Positions 54,567 to 63,714 are shown, numbered from the stretch's first letter. The stretch: 64,000 nucleotides of DNA from Rhodocyclales bacterium GT-UBC (GCA_003583745.1 QXPY01000001.1:248001-312000), one strand, 5' to 3'. Notes: generated from the sequence alone by a model not told the origin. Numbers and translations: made by a program.

Positions 54567-56102
54567 TCAAAGCTGCATCACGGTTTCGGGGGCCGAGACG
54601 GGCAGGGTGACGACGAAGGTCGTGCCAAATCCGGCCTGGGTGGCGACCGAAAGTTCGCCGCCATGATTGCGCACGATGTCGCGGGCGATGGAGAGGCCGA
54701 GACCGGTTCCAATGCCTTTCGGTTTGGTCGTGAAGTAGGTGTCGAAGATATGCGGCAGCACTTCGGGCGGAATGCCGCTTCCGTTGTCGCTGACCTCGAT
54801 GCGGATGGTGCTGCCCTGGAGGGCGGTATTGATGCGGATTTCCCCACTGTCTTCGATGGCCTGGGCGGCGTTGGTGATCAGGTTGAGGAAAACCTGGTTC
54901 AATTGCGACGGATTGCAATCGATGTGCGGCAGCTGACCGAAGCTTTCGCTGATTCGGACGCGGGATGGAATCGCACTGCGCGCGATGTAAATAACCGTTT
55001 TCAAGGTTGCATTGATATCGGTATCGACCACCTTGCTGCGGTCGAGACGGGTGAAGTCGCGCAGGTTGTCGACCAGTTCGCGCATTTGTTCGAGTCCTTG
55101 CAGGACGTCGCCCAGCATCAGGCAGAGGTGCTCGATGTCTTCGGGTTGTGCCGAGTAGTTGCTCAGCAGATGGCGCGACTTTTGTAGATCGAGTTTGATC
55201 GTGTGCTGATCGGCGGGCAGTTTGCGTACCACGCCGGCAAAGCGGCTGGCGATGCGCATCGGCAGCTCAAGGTTCCGGATGGCCGAGATGGCCAGGCTGA
55301 CATTGCTGTGCGAGAAGGCGATCGGCGTGTTGAGCTGGTGCGAGACGCCGGCGACCAGCAAGCCGAGCGACCCCATTTTTTCTGCTTGAGCAAGTTGCTG
55401 CTGGCTTTGCCGATTTTCTTCCGCCTGCCGACGGATGATGCGTTCGGCACGCAAGACGATCAGGAACAAAGAGGTAAAAAGCAGACCCATGGCACCAACG
55501 ATCATTACCAGCAGCCGGATCTCGGTGTCGCGGATTTCGGCGAGCAGGGGCGTGACGTCGGAGTAGATCTCGAACACGCCAGCCGTCCGTTTTCCGTCGT
55601 TGGCGAATTGTGGAATGTAGCTTTGAATCAGGTCGCGGTTTTCGACGACTTGCTCGAACGCGCTGAATTTTTCCTTGTGAACCAGTTCGGTACGGGTTTG
55701 TCCGTCTCTCGCGCCGAGAAAGCCGGGGTTCTGCGATTTGTCTTCGCCGATCTGTGCGAGTTCGGAAGAGTACAGGGTGCGGCCCTGGAGGTCATAGACC
55801 TTGATCTTGTAAGTGCTGCTGCCCCGCATCAAGGCCAGTACGTCGCGATGGATTTCCGGAATACGGGAAAGCGTTTTCAAATTTGAGGATGACGTATGCC
55901 CTGCTTCTTCCAGCAGATCGACAAAGTGGCGTTGCCAAAGCGTATTGGCGAATACTCGGGTCAGATTGACATTGTTGTTTTCCTGCTGTCTGATCATTCT
56001 CGACAAGGCCATTTCCCTGTAATAGAGGCCGAGGAGGCTGCCAATCGCGGCAAACAGCACCAGGCTGGTCAAAGAGAAATGGCGAACCAGACGAAATTTC
56101 AT
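54567..56102 (-). CDS. Membrane sensor histidine kinase
   Basis: 511 aa. Membrane segments near residues 10-28 (LTSLVLFAAIGSLLGLYYRE) and 198-216 (MIVGAMGLLFTSLFLIVLRA) enclose a periplasmic domain of about 170 residues with IKVYDLQGRTLYSSE. Cytosolic coil, His box MGSLGLLVAGVSHQLNTPIA and HATPase (NLITNAAQAI, DNGSGIPPEVLPHIFDTYFT, GTGLGLSIARDIV). Head of an operon with the double receiver and a periplasmic triheme cytochrome, suggesting it monitors the same electron-transfer route. Confidence 0.92.
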   Translation of the reverse strand: MKFRLVRHFSLTSLVLFAAIGSLLGLYYREMALSRMIRQQENNNVNLTRVFANTLWQRHFVDLLEEAGHTSSSNLKTLSRIPEIHRDVLALMRGSSTYKIKVYDLQGRTLYSSELAQIGEDKSQNPGFLGARDGQTRTELVHKEKFSAFEQVVENRDLIQSYIPQFANDGKRTAGVFEIYSDVTPLLAEIRDTEIRLLVMIVGAMGLLFTSLFLIVLRAERIIRRQAEENRQSQQQLAQAEKMGSLGLLVAGVSHQLNTPIAFSHSNVSLAISAIRNLELPMRIASRFAGVVRKLPADQHTIKLDLQKSRHLLSNYSAQPEDIEHLCLMLGDVLQGLEQMRELVDNLRDFTRLDRSKVVDTDINATLKTVIYIARSAIPSRVRISESFGQLPHIDCNPSQLNQVFLNLITNAAQAIEDSGEIRINTALQGSTIRIEVSDNGSGIPPEVLPHIFDTYFTTKPKGIGTGLGLSIARDIVRNHGGELSVATQAGFGTTFVVTLPVSAPETVMQL

Positions 56103-56155
56103 GCAGGCTGTTCCAAGTGACGTACTATTGGGATGGATATGTCTTTAGTAATATA

Positions 56156-56171
56156 CGCATTGTCCGTGCCA
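56156..56171 (-). promoter_or_regulatory. Sigma-54-like promoter of the kinase-cytochrome operon
   Basis: On the minus strand TGGCAC GGACA ATGCG: perfect -24 element with the following G, correct GG-N10-GC spacing, one mismatch in TTGC. Predicted start near 56145, 43 bases before the ATG. AT-rich DNA follows. Confidence 0.5.
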
Positions 56172-56210
56172 AGTTTTTCCTCCTGAATCGGGGGCGCAAA
56201 GGGGGTCGCG

Positions 56211-57104
56211 ATGAAATGGCAGTTTGACCGGGCTTGTCGCCAGGGGATGCTGGCGGGGCTGTTGACAGCCCTGTGTTTGGCCGCGGGGGCGGCAATCTTC
56301 CTGCACGCAGAGCGGGACCAAAAGGAAATCGAAGCGCGGGCGGCGGCTGAAGCCTTTGCTTCCCGTATCACGCAGCGAACCTATGAAACTGTCAGTCCGG
56401 TGTACATGCTGGCTTCGATGGTGAAGTTGAATCGGGGCGAGATCCCTGAGTTCGATCAGGTTGCTTCCGATCTTCTGCAGGAGTTCCCCTTGGCGCGCGC
56501 CCTGGAACTGGCGCCGGCGGGCGTGGTTCGTCAGGTGTATCCGTTACGTGGTAACGAGGCGGTGCTGGGCCACGACTTGCTGAAGGACCGGGGTCGTAAC
56601 CGTGAAGCGCATCTTGCAGTATTCCGCAGGCAGATGATGGTAGCCGGCCCGTTTGAGTTGATCCAGGGCGGCCTTGGCGCGGTGGCGCGTTATCCGGTTT
56701 TTCTGATGGGCGATCAGGGGAAGGCGAGTTTCTGGGGGTTCGCCATCGTGCTGTTCCACGTCAAGGAGCTTTTAACCAGTGCCGGCTCGATGGAAATCGA
56801 GCGCAAGGGTTACGCTTACCAGATTTGTCGGGTCATGCCCGACGCGGATGGCGGGGAGTGCAAGGTTTTTGCCCAGTCTTCTGCGGCTGAGTTGTGCGCA
56901 CCGCTGGGGGTGACCGTCGATTTGCCGAACAATACCTGGCGCCTGTCGGTAGCCCCTCTTGCCGGGTGGATCGATCAGGGGCATTGGCTGGCTGCGATCG
57001 CAATCGTCGTTCTTGGCGGCCTGGCGGCCGGCTATGCGCGATGGCAGGCTTGCCGCCAGGCGGCCGATGATGCAGGCTGCGACGAATCAACGGTGGCGGA
57101 GTGA
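56211..57104 (+). CDS. Stand-alone CHASE-domain membrane protein
   Basis: 297 aa. Membrane segments near residues 12-32 (GMLAGLLTALCLAAGAAIFL) and 258-276 (AIAIVVLGGLAAGYARWQA) enclose a CHASE domain with GPFELIQGGLGAVARYPVF. CHASE domains bind small extracellular ligands and normally sit on kinases or cyclases; here the protein stops about 20 residues after the second membrane segment, with no output domain. Overlaps the 3' end of the opposite cyclase gene by 18 bases. Possibly a co-receptor. Confidence 0.85.
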   Translation: MKWQFDRACRQGMLAGLLTALCLAAGAAIFLHAERDQKEIEARAAAEAFASRITQRTYETVSPVYMLASMVKLNRGEIPEFDQVASDLLQEFPLARALELAPAGVVRQVYPLRGNEAVLGHDLLKDRGRNREAHLAVFRRQMMVAGPFELIQGGLGAVARYPVFLMGDQGKASFWGFAIVLFHVKELLTSAGSMEIERKGYAYQICRVMPDADGGECKVFAQSSAAELCAPLGVTVDLPNNTWRLSVAPLAGWIDQGHWLAAIAIVVLGGLAAGYARWQACRQAADDAGCDESTVAE

Positions 57105-60100
57105 AAAGGGCAGCGGTCGGATATTCGGCATGCCGTCCGTACTGCGTGCCGGCAGCTTGAATTGGTGCTTGCGTTGCAGCAGTTCTTCGAATTGCCGCGC
57201 CGGCAAGGGGCGCGAGAAATAGTAGCCCTGCAGGATGTCGACCGAAACGTCGCGTAACAGCTCGACTTGTTCGATGTTCTCGACGCCTTCCGCGATGATG
57301 TCGAATTGCAGGCTATGCCCCATGGCGACGATGGCCTTGATGATCGCGCTGGCATCGTCGTCGACGGCCGCGTCGATGACGAAACTGCGGTCGATCTTCA
57401 GGGTGTCGAGCGGCAGTTGTTTCAGGTAGCTCAGACTGGAATAGCCGGTACCGAAATCGTCGATGGATAGCTTGATGCCCAGGTCGCGGATCTGGTTCAG
57501 GGTGCGAATGCCTTGTTCGCTGTCCTGCATCACCGCGCTTTCAGTCAGTTCGATTTCCAGGTGTCGTGGATTGAAGCCGGTCTCGCGCAGGATGGCCCGG
57601 ATATCGGATATCAGGTTTTCATCGGAGAGTTGAATGGCCGAAAGATTGACGGCGACGAACAACTCCTCCCCGGTCAGTTGTTGCCAACGCAGGTTTTCTT
57701 CGCAGGCCTTGCGCAATACCCAGGCGCCAATGGGGCGGATCAGTTTGGTTTCTTCCATCAGCGGAATGAAGACGGCCGGACTGATCGGTCCGCCCAGTTC
57801 GTCCGTATGCCAGCGCAACAGCGCTTCGGCGCCGGCGATGCGACCGCTGAGGGCGCATACCAGGGGCTGGAAGAATACGGATAGTTCGCCGCGTTCAAGG
57901 GCATGATGCAGTCGGCTTTCCAGACGCATCCGTTCGGCCGAGCGGGCATTCATGTCTTGCTGGAAAAAGCGGAAGGCATTGCCGCCTTGCTCGACCGCCG
58001 CATACATGGCCGAGTCGGCGCTGCTGATCAGGCTTTCGGCGCTGTCCGCATCATCCGGGTAAAAGCCGATCCCGATGCTGGCTGACAGGTGAATTTCGTG
58101 GTGCTCGTGGATGATGGGTTGGCGCAAGCGGCGTTGGCAGGCATTGGCGAGCATCGTCGCATCGGCCGGACCATCGGCGCTGGTGGCGATAATGGCAAAT
58201 TCATCTCCGCCCAGCCGGCACAGGATGTCACCCGGCCCGAGGCAGGCCTTCAGGCGGTTCCCGGCTTCGACCAACAGCCGGTCGCCGGCGCCGTGGCCCA
58301 TGGTGTCGTTGAATATCTTGAAGCGATCAAGATCGAACATGAGCAGGGCGATTTTCGCATCCTGGTTTTTGGCATGTTCAATGGCGTGCCGGAGTTGCTC
58401 GTGGAAGAGCACGCGATTCGGCAATGAGGTCAGGGAATCGAAATGGGAGAGGAAGGTCAGACGGTTTTCGGCTTCCTTGCGCTTGGTCAGGTCGGAAAAC
58501 ACCGCGACGTAGTTGTTGATGCTGCCGTCGGTTTGGCGGGCGACGCTGATGTTGAGCCATTCCGGATAGATTTCGCCGTTCTTGCGGCGGTTTTCGATTT
58601 CGCCGCGCCATTCCCCATCGCGTTGCAGAACGCTCCACATCTCATGGTAGAACTGTGTGTCCTGCCGGCCGGAGCTGAGTAGATTGGGGTTCTTGCCAAT
58701 GACTTCCTCGGGCTGGTAACCGGTGACGGCGGAAAAGGCCTTGTTGACCAGCAAAATGCGATTTCTCGCATCGGTAATGATGATGCCCTCTGTGCTGTTT
58801 TCAAAAACTCGCGCCGCCAGTTCCAGTTGCTCGGCGGCTTGCCGTCGCTCGGCCTCTGCCTGCATGCTTTCCAGGGCATGCCAGATATTGTGGGCGAGGT
58901 CGTCGATCAACTGCTTCTCGTTGTTGCCGAAGGCTTCGAGGCTGGCATCGAGCATGCGGATGGAGCCGAGGGGCTGGCCTTGGCGCTGCAAGGGCAAGGC
59001 AATGAAAGCGTTCATGCCTTCCTGGGCAAGTCGTTCGCCCAGTGTGCCGGGGAAGACTTCCTTGGCCGGGAGGTAGAGGCAGTCGTCGAGCTTGGGCAGG
59101 GTGCCAAGGTCGGCCAGCTCGCGAATCAGTGCTGGCGGGTGCTGGCAGTCCTTTGATATGACCAGCTCCTCGGTGTCGTCGAGCTGTATCCAGGCGATGG
59201 GGAATTTCCCGCTGCGACAAAGCAAGTCGGCAATCACCGAGAGCAAGCGTCCCGGTTCGCGTAGCCGAACGATGGCCTGGTTGGTGTCGCTGAGCAGGGT
59301 GAGCAGCCGATTGAGTCGTGCTACCTGGACTTCGGCCTGCTTGCGCTCGGTAATGTCGAGCAGGATGCCGACTATCCCGCCAATATCGCCATCGGTCTTG
59401 TGGAAGACCGCTTTGTGAAAAATGACCTCGCGTTCGCTGCCATCGGCATTGCGCACGCTGCTTTCGTAAAGTTGGTTGCCGCCGGCAACGAGCAGATCCA
59501 TGTCGGCCCGGTGATGGGCGTAGGCCAACGGTGGTGAGGAGATATCGAAGACCGTCTTGCCGGAAATATCTTCCCGCTGTACGCCGATATAGTGTTCGAA
59601 TGCGCTGTTGACGCCGATGTAGCGCCCTTTCGTGTCCTTGAAATATAGCGGGCCGGGAATGGCGTCGATCAATTGTTCGAGGAAGTGCAGGTGTTCGCGC
59701 AGGCGAAGATCGAGCATTTCCTGTTCGGTGACGTCCTGGGCGAATTCGAGAATGTATTCCGGCGCACCGTTGTCGCCGAGCAGCACGGTCTTGCGCATCT
59801 TCACCCAGCGGGCGGGTTGCCCGGGCATGGTGATTTGCTGGAGCGGCACATCGACCTGGCCGCGTCCATGGATCACCTCGTCGTCGCTGTGGTTGAAACC
59901 GTCGGCTTGCTCGCTGCCGTAAATTTCATCGTTGCTGCGCCCGATCAGGGATTGCCGCGACCGATTCAGGATGTCTTCGCCGGAGCGGTTGATGCGTGCG
60001 ATCCGCCGATCGTTGGCGCGCTTGAGAACGATCATGCCGGGAATATGTTCGAAAATGCTGTCGAGGAGACGATGCGAGCGTTCCAGCATGCGTTCGGCTT

Positions 60101-61025
60101 CCTGCCGGCCCTCGATCTCCATTTTCAGAACACGCTTCTCGTCGTCGAGAAGTTGCGTGCGCAGTCGCACCTCTTGCTCCAGTTGATTGGGCCGTCTGAG
60201 CAGGTGCAGGTTGATCGCATAAAGCGCCAGGCTCCCCAGAATCAGGTAGAGGAGGGGCGGAATTCCGATACCGAGCCATGCCGGAGATGCGGATGCGATT
60301 TCGACGCGGAATTGGCTGCTTCCCGGCAAGCGCGTTTCACGCCGAGCCAGTACGGCGCCCTGCGCCGGAATGGTATCGAACAATACGGTGCCGGTGGCGT
60401 GGCCATTCGACAAGTATTGAACACGGATGGCCAGTCCTTCGGAAATGAGTTCGGGCAGCTGCGTCGCTTCGGCCAGGGCGGGAAAGTGCAAGGCGATGCC
60501 GATATGGCCCCAGAAATGGGTTCGTCCTTCCGGAGAACGATTGATCAGCGATTGGCTGATCATCAGTTGCTGACCCCGGATGCTGATCAGCGGTTCGCCC
60601 GAGGGAACAGGGTTCGGCCAAATTCCGGAACTGGCGAGTACCGCTTTCAGCTGGTCGATGGGTTGTTCGCTCTTGCTGGTTTGCACCAGGCTGGGTTTGC
60701 CATCCGGGCTGATTTCCAGCAGCGAAGCCGGGCTGACCAGTTTGAGAATGCTCCCGGCGAGGCGGGAGAATTGGCTGGGCGGCGTGTTATGCAGGCTTTC
60801 GGCAATCAGTGTCGTTGCCGTCGCCGCCTGGGTCAAGGCGAGCTCGACCCGCTGGCTGTAGATCTCGGCATGCCGAATGGCGCGCGATTCGAGTTCGTCG
60901 CTACGCTGGCTGTATTGGTAGAAAAGGTAGCCGCCAATCGGTGCGACAAAAAGCAAGCTGAGGCCTGCTGCGCTGAAGTGAGCAGCCTCCCTGGCTTTTG
61001 TTGCGGCGATTTGCCAAATACCCAT
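57087..61025 (-). CDS. CHASE-like / PAS / GAF / GGDEF / EAL protein
   Basis: 1312 aa. Membrane segments near residues 18-36 and 258-278 flank a CHASE-like periplasmic domain (ISQSLINRSPEGRTHFWGHI). Then a coil, PAS (DSIFEHIPGMIVLKRANDRR), PAS, a GAF-like domain (LLSVIADLLCRSGKFPIAWI), PAS, GGDEF (CRLGGDEFAII, intact) and EAL (AEALLRW, VAVNLS, LTESAV, SIDDFGTGYSSLSY, all intact). It can in principle make and break c-di-GMP. The ATG at 61025 has GGGGAG at good spacing; a GTG at 61049 is possible. Confidence 0.92.
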   Translation of the reverse strand: MGIWQIAATKAREAAHFSAAGLSLLFVAPIGGYLFYQYSQRSDELESRAIRHAEIYSQRVELALTQAATATTLIAESLHNTPPSQFSRLAGSILKLVSPASLLEISPDGKPSLVQTSKSEQPIDQLKAVLASSGIWPNPVPSGEPLISIRGQQLMISQSLINRSPEGRTHFWGHIGIALHFPALAEATQLPELISEGLAIRVQYLSNGHATGTVLFDTIPAQGAVLARRETRLPGSSQFRVEIASASPAWLGIGIPPLLYLILGSLALYAINLHLLRRPNQLEQEVRLRTQLLDDEKRVLKMEIEGRQEAERMLERSHRLLDSIFEHIPGMIVLKRANDRRIARINRSGEDILNRSRQSLIGRSNDEIYGSEQADGFNHSDDEVIHGRGQVDVPLQQITMPGQPARWVKMRKTVLLGDNGAPEYILEFAQDVTEQEMLDLRLREHLHFLEQLIDAIPGPLYFKDTKGRYIGVNSAFEHYIGVQREDISGKTVFDISSPPLAYAHHRADMDLLVAGGNQLYESSVRNADGSEREVIFHKAVFHKTDGDIGGIVGILLDITERKQAEVQVARLNRLLTLLSDTNQAIVRLREPGRLLSVIADLLCRSGKFPIAWIQLDDTEELVISKDCQHPPALIRELADLGTLPKLDDCLYLPAKEVFPGTLGERLAQEGMNAFIALPLQRQGQPLGSIRMLDASLEAFGNNEKQLIDDLAHNIWHALESMQAEAERRQAAEQLELAARVFENSTEGIIITDARNRILLVNKAFSAVTGYQPEEVIGKNPNLLSSGRQDTQFYHEMWSVLQRDGEWRGEIENRRKNGEIYPEWLNISVARQTDGSINNYVAVFSDLTKRKEAENRLTFLSHFDSLTSLPNRVLFHEQLRHAIEHAKNQDAKIALLMFDLDRFKIFNDTMGHGAGDRLLVEAGNRLKACLGPGDILCRLGGDEFAIIATSADGPADATMLANACQRRLRQPIIHEHHEIHLSASIGIGFYPDDADSAESLISSADSAMYAAVEQGGNAFRFFQQDMNARSAERMRLESRLHHALERGELSVFFQPLVCALSGRIAGAEALLRWHTDELGGPISPAVFIPLMEETKLIRPIGAWVLRKACEENLRWQQLTGEELFVAVNLSAIQLSDENLISDIRAILRETGFNPRHLEIELTESAVMQDSEQGIRTLNQIRDLGIKLSIDDFGTGYSSLSYLKQLPLDTLKIDRSFVIDAAVDDDASAIIKAIVAMGHSLQFDIIAEGVENIEQVELLRDVSVDILQGYYFSRPLPARQFEELLQRKHQFKLPARSTDGMPNIRPLPFSLRHR

Positions 61026-61079
61026 CCCGAAATCTCCCCTGTTTGCCACATGAGCGGCGCTGCGAACAGGTGGAGGTAT

Positions 61080-61095
61080 TGCAAGATGGGTGCCA
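61080..61095 (-). promoter_or_regulatory. Sigma-54 promoter of the large GGDEF/EAL gene
   Basis: On the minus strand TGGCAC CCATC TTGCA, a perfect match to the core consensus. Predicted start near 61069, 44 bases before the ATG at 61025. Confidence 0.75.
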
Positions 61096-61145
61096 GTCGT
61101 CGCCTGACGGCTTGGGTACGATCAACCTGGGCGAGAGACGACGGG

Positions 61146-62129
61146 TCAGGGCGCTTTGCCTTCGTCGCGCAGCGGGTAGAAGGCGCGGTTGATGTAGGCG
61201 ACAACGGACTGGATGTCGCGCTCGCTGAAGACGTCCTTCCAGGCCGGCATCGAGGTGTTGGGCAAGCCTTCGCGGATGGCGTGGCGGATCGTCTGCCTGG
61301 TCGCGCTGGACATGAAGTTGATGTCGCGCAGGTTGCGCGGATGCGGCTCCATGAACTTGCCGATCCAGTTCTGGCCGGTGCCGTCGGCCCCGTGGCAGAA
61401 GGCGCAGTTCTGCTGGAACAGTCGTTCGCCGCGCCGTTCCAGCGGGTTCATCCCCTTCACCTTGGGCGGGATGTCGTGCTTGGCATACGGGCTGGCACTG
61501 GCGATGGCATCCGGCTTTGGTGCGTTGGCCAGCGAGAAGTTGTTGCGCGGGAAAGAAAGCGGCCGCGAATCCCAGGTGATGTCGTCGTCGGTCGGTGCGC
61601 CACGATCATGACAGCTGACGCAGCTGGCGAGGTAGAGACGCTTGCCTTCGCTCTGTTGCGGGGTCAGGTTTTCCCATGGTCGGGAAAGCGGTATCTCGCC
61701 TTTGGCAAAGGGGAAGGCGGCCTGGTAACGCTGATGATCCGGCCAGCCGTTCTCGAGCGTGTGGTATTGCGTGTTGGGCGCCTTGCGCTTGACGAATTCG
61801 TCGGCAACAAAGGCGGCGACGGCCTGCATCTCCGTCTCGCTGACAATGCCGGTAAAGGGTTTCATCGCTGTGCCCGGCTTGCCTTGCCTGAGGACCTCGA
61901 CAATCCGCGCCGGGGTCAGGTAGGCCGGGTCGGCGCGGGTGAAGTCGGTCGGACGCGGCGCCAGGTAGCTGGCGGCAAGGGTTTTCCCGTCGCCCGAGTA
62001 GCCGTGGCAGAAATAGCACCGGAAGTTGTAGACCGCCCGGCCTGCCTCGATCTGTTCCGAGGCGCCGGCCGTGGTGGGGAGGAATGCAAGTGCAGCGAGT
62101 GCAACCAGTGATAAGACGGGCAGCTTCAT
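61146..62129 (-). CDS. Periplasmic cytochrome c with three haem domains
   Basis: 327 aa. Signal peptide MKLPVLSLVALAALAFLPTT, then three class I type modules with FRCYFCHGYSGDGK, ASCVSCHDRGAP and QNCAFCHGADGTG. Met-containing loops such as PGTAMKPF and NTSMPAWKD could supply distal ligands in domains 1 and 3. Resembles cytochromes of nitrite/oxidase-linked or EET routes, but no exact family was recognised. 21 bases after a similar gene, so the two were probably duplicated and are co-transcribed. Confidence 0.9.
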   Translation of the reverse strand: MKLPVLSLVALAALAFLPTTAGASEQIEAGRAVYNFRCYFCHGYSGDGKTLAASYLAPRPTDFTRADPAYLTPARIVEVLRQGKPGTAMKPFTGIVSETEMQAVAAFVADEFVKRKAPNTQYHTLENGWPDHQRYQAAFPFAKGEIPLSRPWENLTPQQSEGKRLYLASCVSCHDRGAPTDDDITWDSRPLSFPRNNFSLANAPKPDAIASASPYAKHDIPPKVKGMNPLERRGERLFQQNCAFCHGADGTGQNWIGKFMEPHPRNLRDINFMSSATRQTIRHAIREGLPNTSMPAWKDVFSERDIQSVVAYINRAFYPLRDEGKAP

Positions 62130-62150
62130 GAAAACGCCTTGTGACGATGC

Positions 62151-63182
62151 TTATTTTTTGCCGTATTTCCCGGGTTGGGCAAAGCGGCGGAAGACAAATT
62201 CACTGACGTCGGCGATTTCCTGATCGTTGAGGACCTTGCTCCAGGCGGGCATTTCGGCACCCAGCCGGCCGTCGTGGACCGCAGTGTAAATGGCCGGGCG
62301 GTTGAAGGCGAATCGGAAGCTCTTGTCGAGGAAATTGCGCGGCTTCGGATTGATGAAGTAGGCGCGCGGCCCCTTTCCGTCACCAAGCACGCCGTGGCAG
62401 GTCGAGCAGTTGGCCATGTAGGTCTTTTCACCCTTGGCCGGATTGCCGATCAGGCCGTTCTGGAAGGGCTGGTTCATGCCGTCGGTACTGGTCAGCTGAC
62501 CGCCGCTGCCGTTGGCACTGGTCCCGGAAATCCGGCTGGTGGCCGGCAGCATCAGTGCGGCACGGACGTAATCGACCGCCGCTTCGATATCCTCGGCTGG
62601 CAGGCGACCGGCAAAAGCGGCCATGGCGGTGTTCGGCCGGCCGTTGGTGACCGAGCTCAGCATCCGGTCGCGGGTCAGTTCGCTGCGTGCCTGCGGCGTC
62701 GTGAAATCGCGCGGCGGGATCAGGCCGGTGGCGCTGGGGGCCCCCTGGCCGCGATCGCCATGGCAGACCATGCAGTTCTGGGCGTATACGGTACGGCCGC
62801 GTTGCAGCTTCGGGTCGAGCGACAGCTGCATGAAGGTCGAGCGTATGTAGTCGACCACGGCGGCGATTTCCTTGCTGTCGAGCTGGGTCTTCCAGGCGGT
62901 CATCGCCGTGCCCGGCTTGCCATGGGTGACGATGGTGAGCATGGTGTCGCGGGTCAGTTCGCTGGCGCGGGTGAAGTCGCGCGGTGGCGGAACCAGGCTG
63001 TTCTTGGCCCGGCTGTTGCCGTCGCCGCGGTCGCCGTGGCAGACCGAGCAGTAGTTGTGATAGATCGCGCTCGGGTTGAGCGGGCCTCCTTTGGCCGGGC
63101 GTTCGCCGGCATGGGCGAGCAGGGTACAGCTGGCTGCCGCCAGGGAAAGCAGAATGTGGGTCAGGCGAGTTGGCCGAGTCAT
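62151..63182 (-). CDS. Periplasmic cytochrome c with three haem domains
   Basis: 343 aa. Signal peptide LLSLAAASCTLLAHA, then three modules with NYCSVCHGDRGDGN, QNCMVCHGDRGQG and ANCSTCHGVLGDG, each followed by a PRDF or PRNF motif and a Met loop (GTAMTAW, NTAMAAF, GAEMPAW). The repeated build shows internal triplication of one domain. Divergent from the small cytochrome gene at 63344. Confidence 0.9.
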   Translation of the reverse strand: MTRPTRLTHILLSLAAASCTLLAHAGERPAKGGPLNPSAIYHNYCSVCHGDRGDGNSRAKNSLVPPPRDFTRASELTRDTMLTIVTHGKPGTAMTAWKTQLDSKEIAAVVDYIRSTFMQLSLDPKLQRGRTVYAQNCMVCHGDRGQGAPSATGLIPPRDFTTPQARSELTRDRMLSSVTNGRPNTAMAAFAGRLPAEDIEAAVDYVRAALMLPATSRISGTSANGSGGQLTSTDGMNQPFQNGLIGNPAKGEKTYMANCSTCHGVLGDGKGPRAYFINPKPRNFLDKSFRFAFNRPAIYTAVHDGRLGAEMPAWSKVLNDQEIADVSEFVFRRFAQPGKYGKK

Positions 63183-63233
63183 GGCGGGGCGATCTCCGTC
63201 GCGAAGTGGTCTGAATTGTATGCCGTTCTGGCA

Positions 63234-63249
63234 AGCAAAATACGGGCCG
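63234..63249 (-). promoter_or_regulatory. Weak sigma-54-like site before the triheme pair
   Basis: On the minus strand CGGCCC GTATT TTGCT: perfect -12 element, two mismatches in the -24 element, correct spacing. Predicted start near 63224, 42 bases before the ATG at 63182, the same geometry as the stronger sites. Confidence 0.35.
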
Positions 63250-63264
63250 AATTTTCATTATCTA

Positions 63265-63280
63265 TGGCACGAGGATTGCT
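63265..63280 (+). promoter_or_regulatory. Sigma-54 promoter of the small cytochrome c gene
   Basis: TGGCAC GAGGA TTGCT, a perfect match including the G after TGGCAC. Predicted start near 63291, about 55 bases before the start codon. Confidence 0.8.
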
Positions 63281-63343
63281 AGCAAGGATTTGTCGTCCCA
63301 TGCGTTTGGGACTTGCCTGCGATAGCGCTTTTTCTAACCGGAT

Positions 63344-63688
63344 GTGCACGTGAACAATCATTGGCTCCTTGTCGTTCCGCTGCTTCTGCTGGCACACCAT
63401 GCCATGGCAGCGAAGCCGGTCGAGCAGGAAAGGTTGGCTGCGCGGGAGCTGAACGGACGGGAGGTCTATGTCCAGACTTGTGCCATGTGCCACGCCAATG
63501 GCGTTGGTGGAGCGCCGCGCCCCGGCCGGCCCGATGATTGGGTTGAGCGCAGTCGTAATGGCACGGCAGAGTTGCTGGTTTCGGTCTTGCGCGGCAAGGG
63601 CGCGATGCCACCCAAGGGCGGCAATGCGTCGCTGACGCGTGCCGAGGCCTATGTGGCACTGGATTTCATGTTGAATGGCGCGAAATAG
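63344..63688 (+). CDS. Small periplasmic cytochrome c5-like protein
   Basis: 114 aa. Signal peptide WLLVVPLLLLAHHAMA, haem site QTCAMCHANGVGGAPRPG near residue 47 and the Met ligand in KGAMPPKGGNAS, all as in cytochrome c5/c555. GTG start at 63344, with a second GTG at 63350 equally possible. A single-electron shuttle for the larger cytochromes is likely. Confidence 0.92.
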   Translation: MHVNNHWLLVVPLLLLAHHAMAAKPVEQERLAARELNGREVYVQTCAMCHANGVGGAPRPGRPDDWVERSRNGTAELLVSVLRGKGAMPPKGGNASLTRAEAYVALDFMLNGAK

Positions 63689-63714
63689 TTTCAGACGGGC
63701 TACCGGAAGCTGAG

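Noticed and set aside
54541-54918. N-terminal extension of the double-receiver regulator
   Set aside because: The extra 126 residues are Arg/His/Pro-rich shadow of the overlapping kinase gene; the true start MSANSLSITM lies at 54540.
59673-62111. 812-codon plus-strand frame
   Set aside because: Runs antisense to two well-supported genes (the CHASE/GGDEF/EAL protein and a triheme cytochrome); no recognisable domain.
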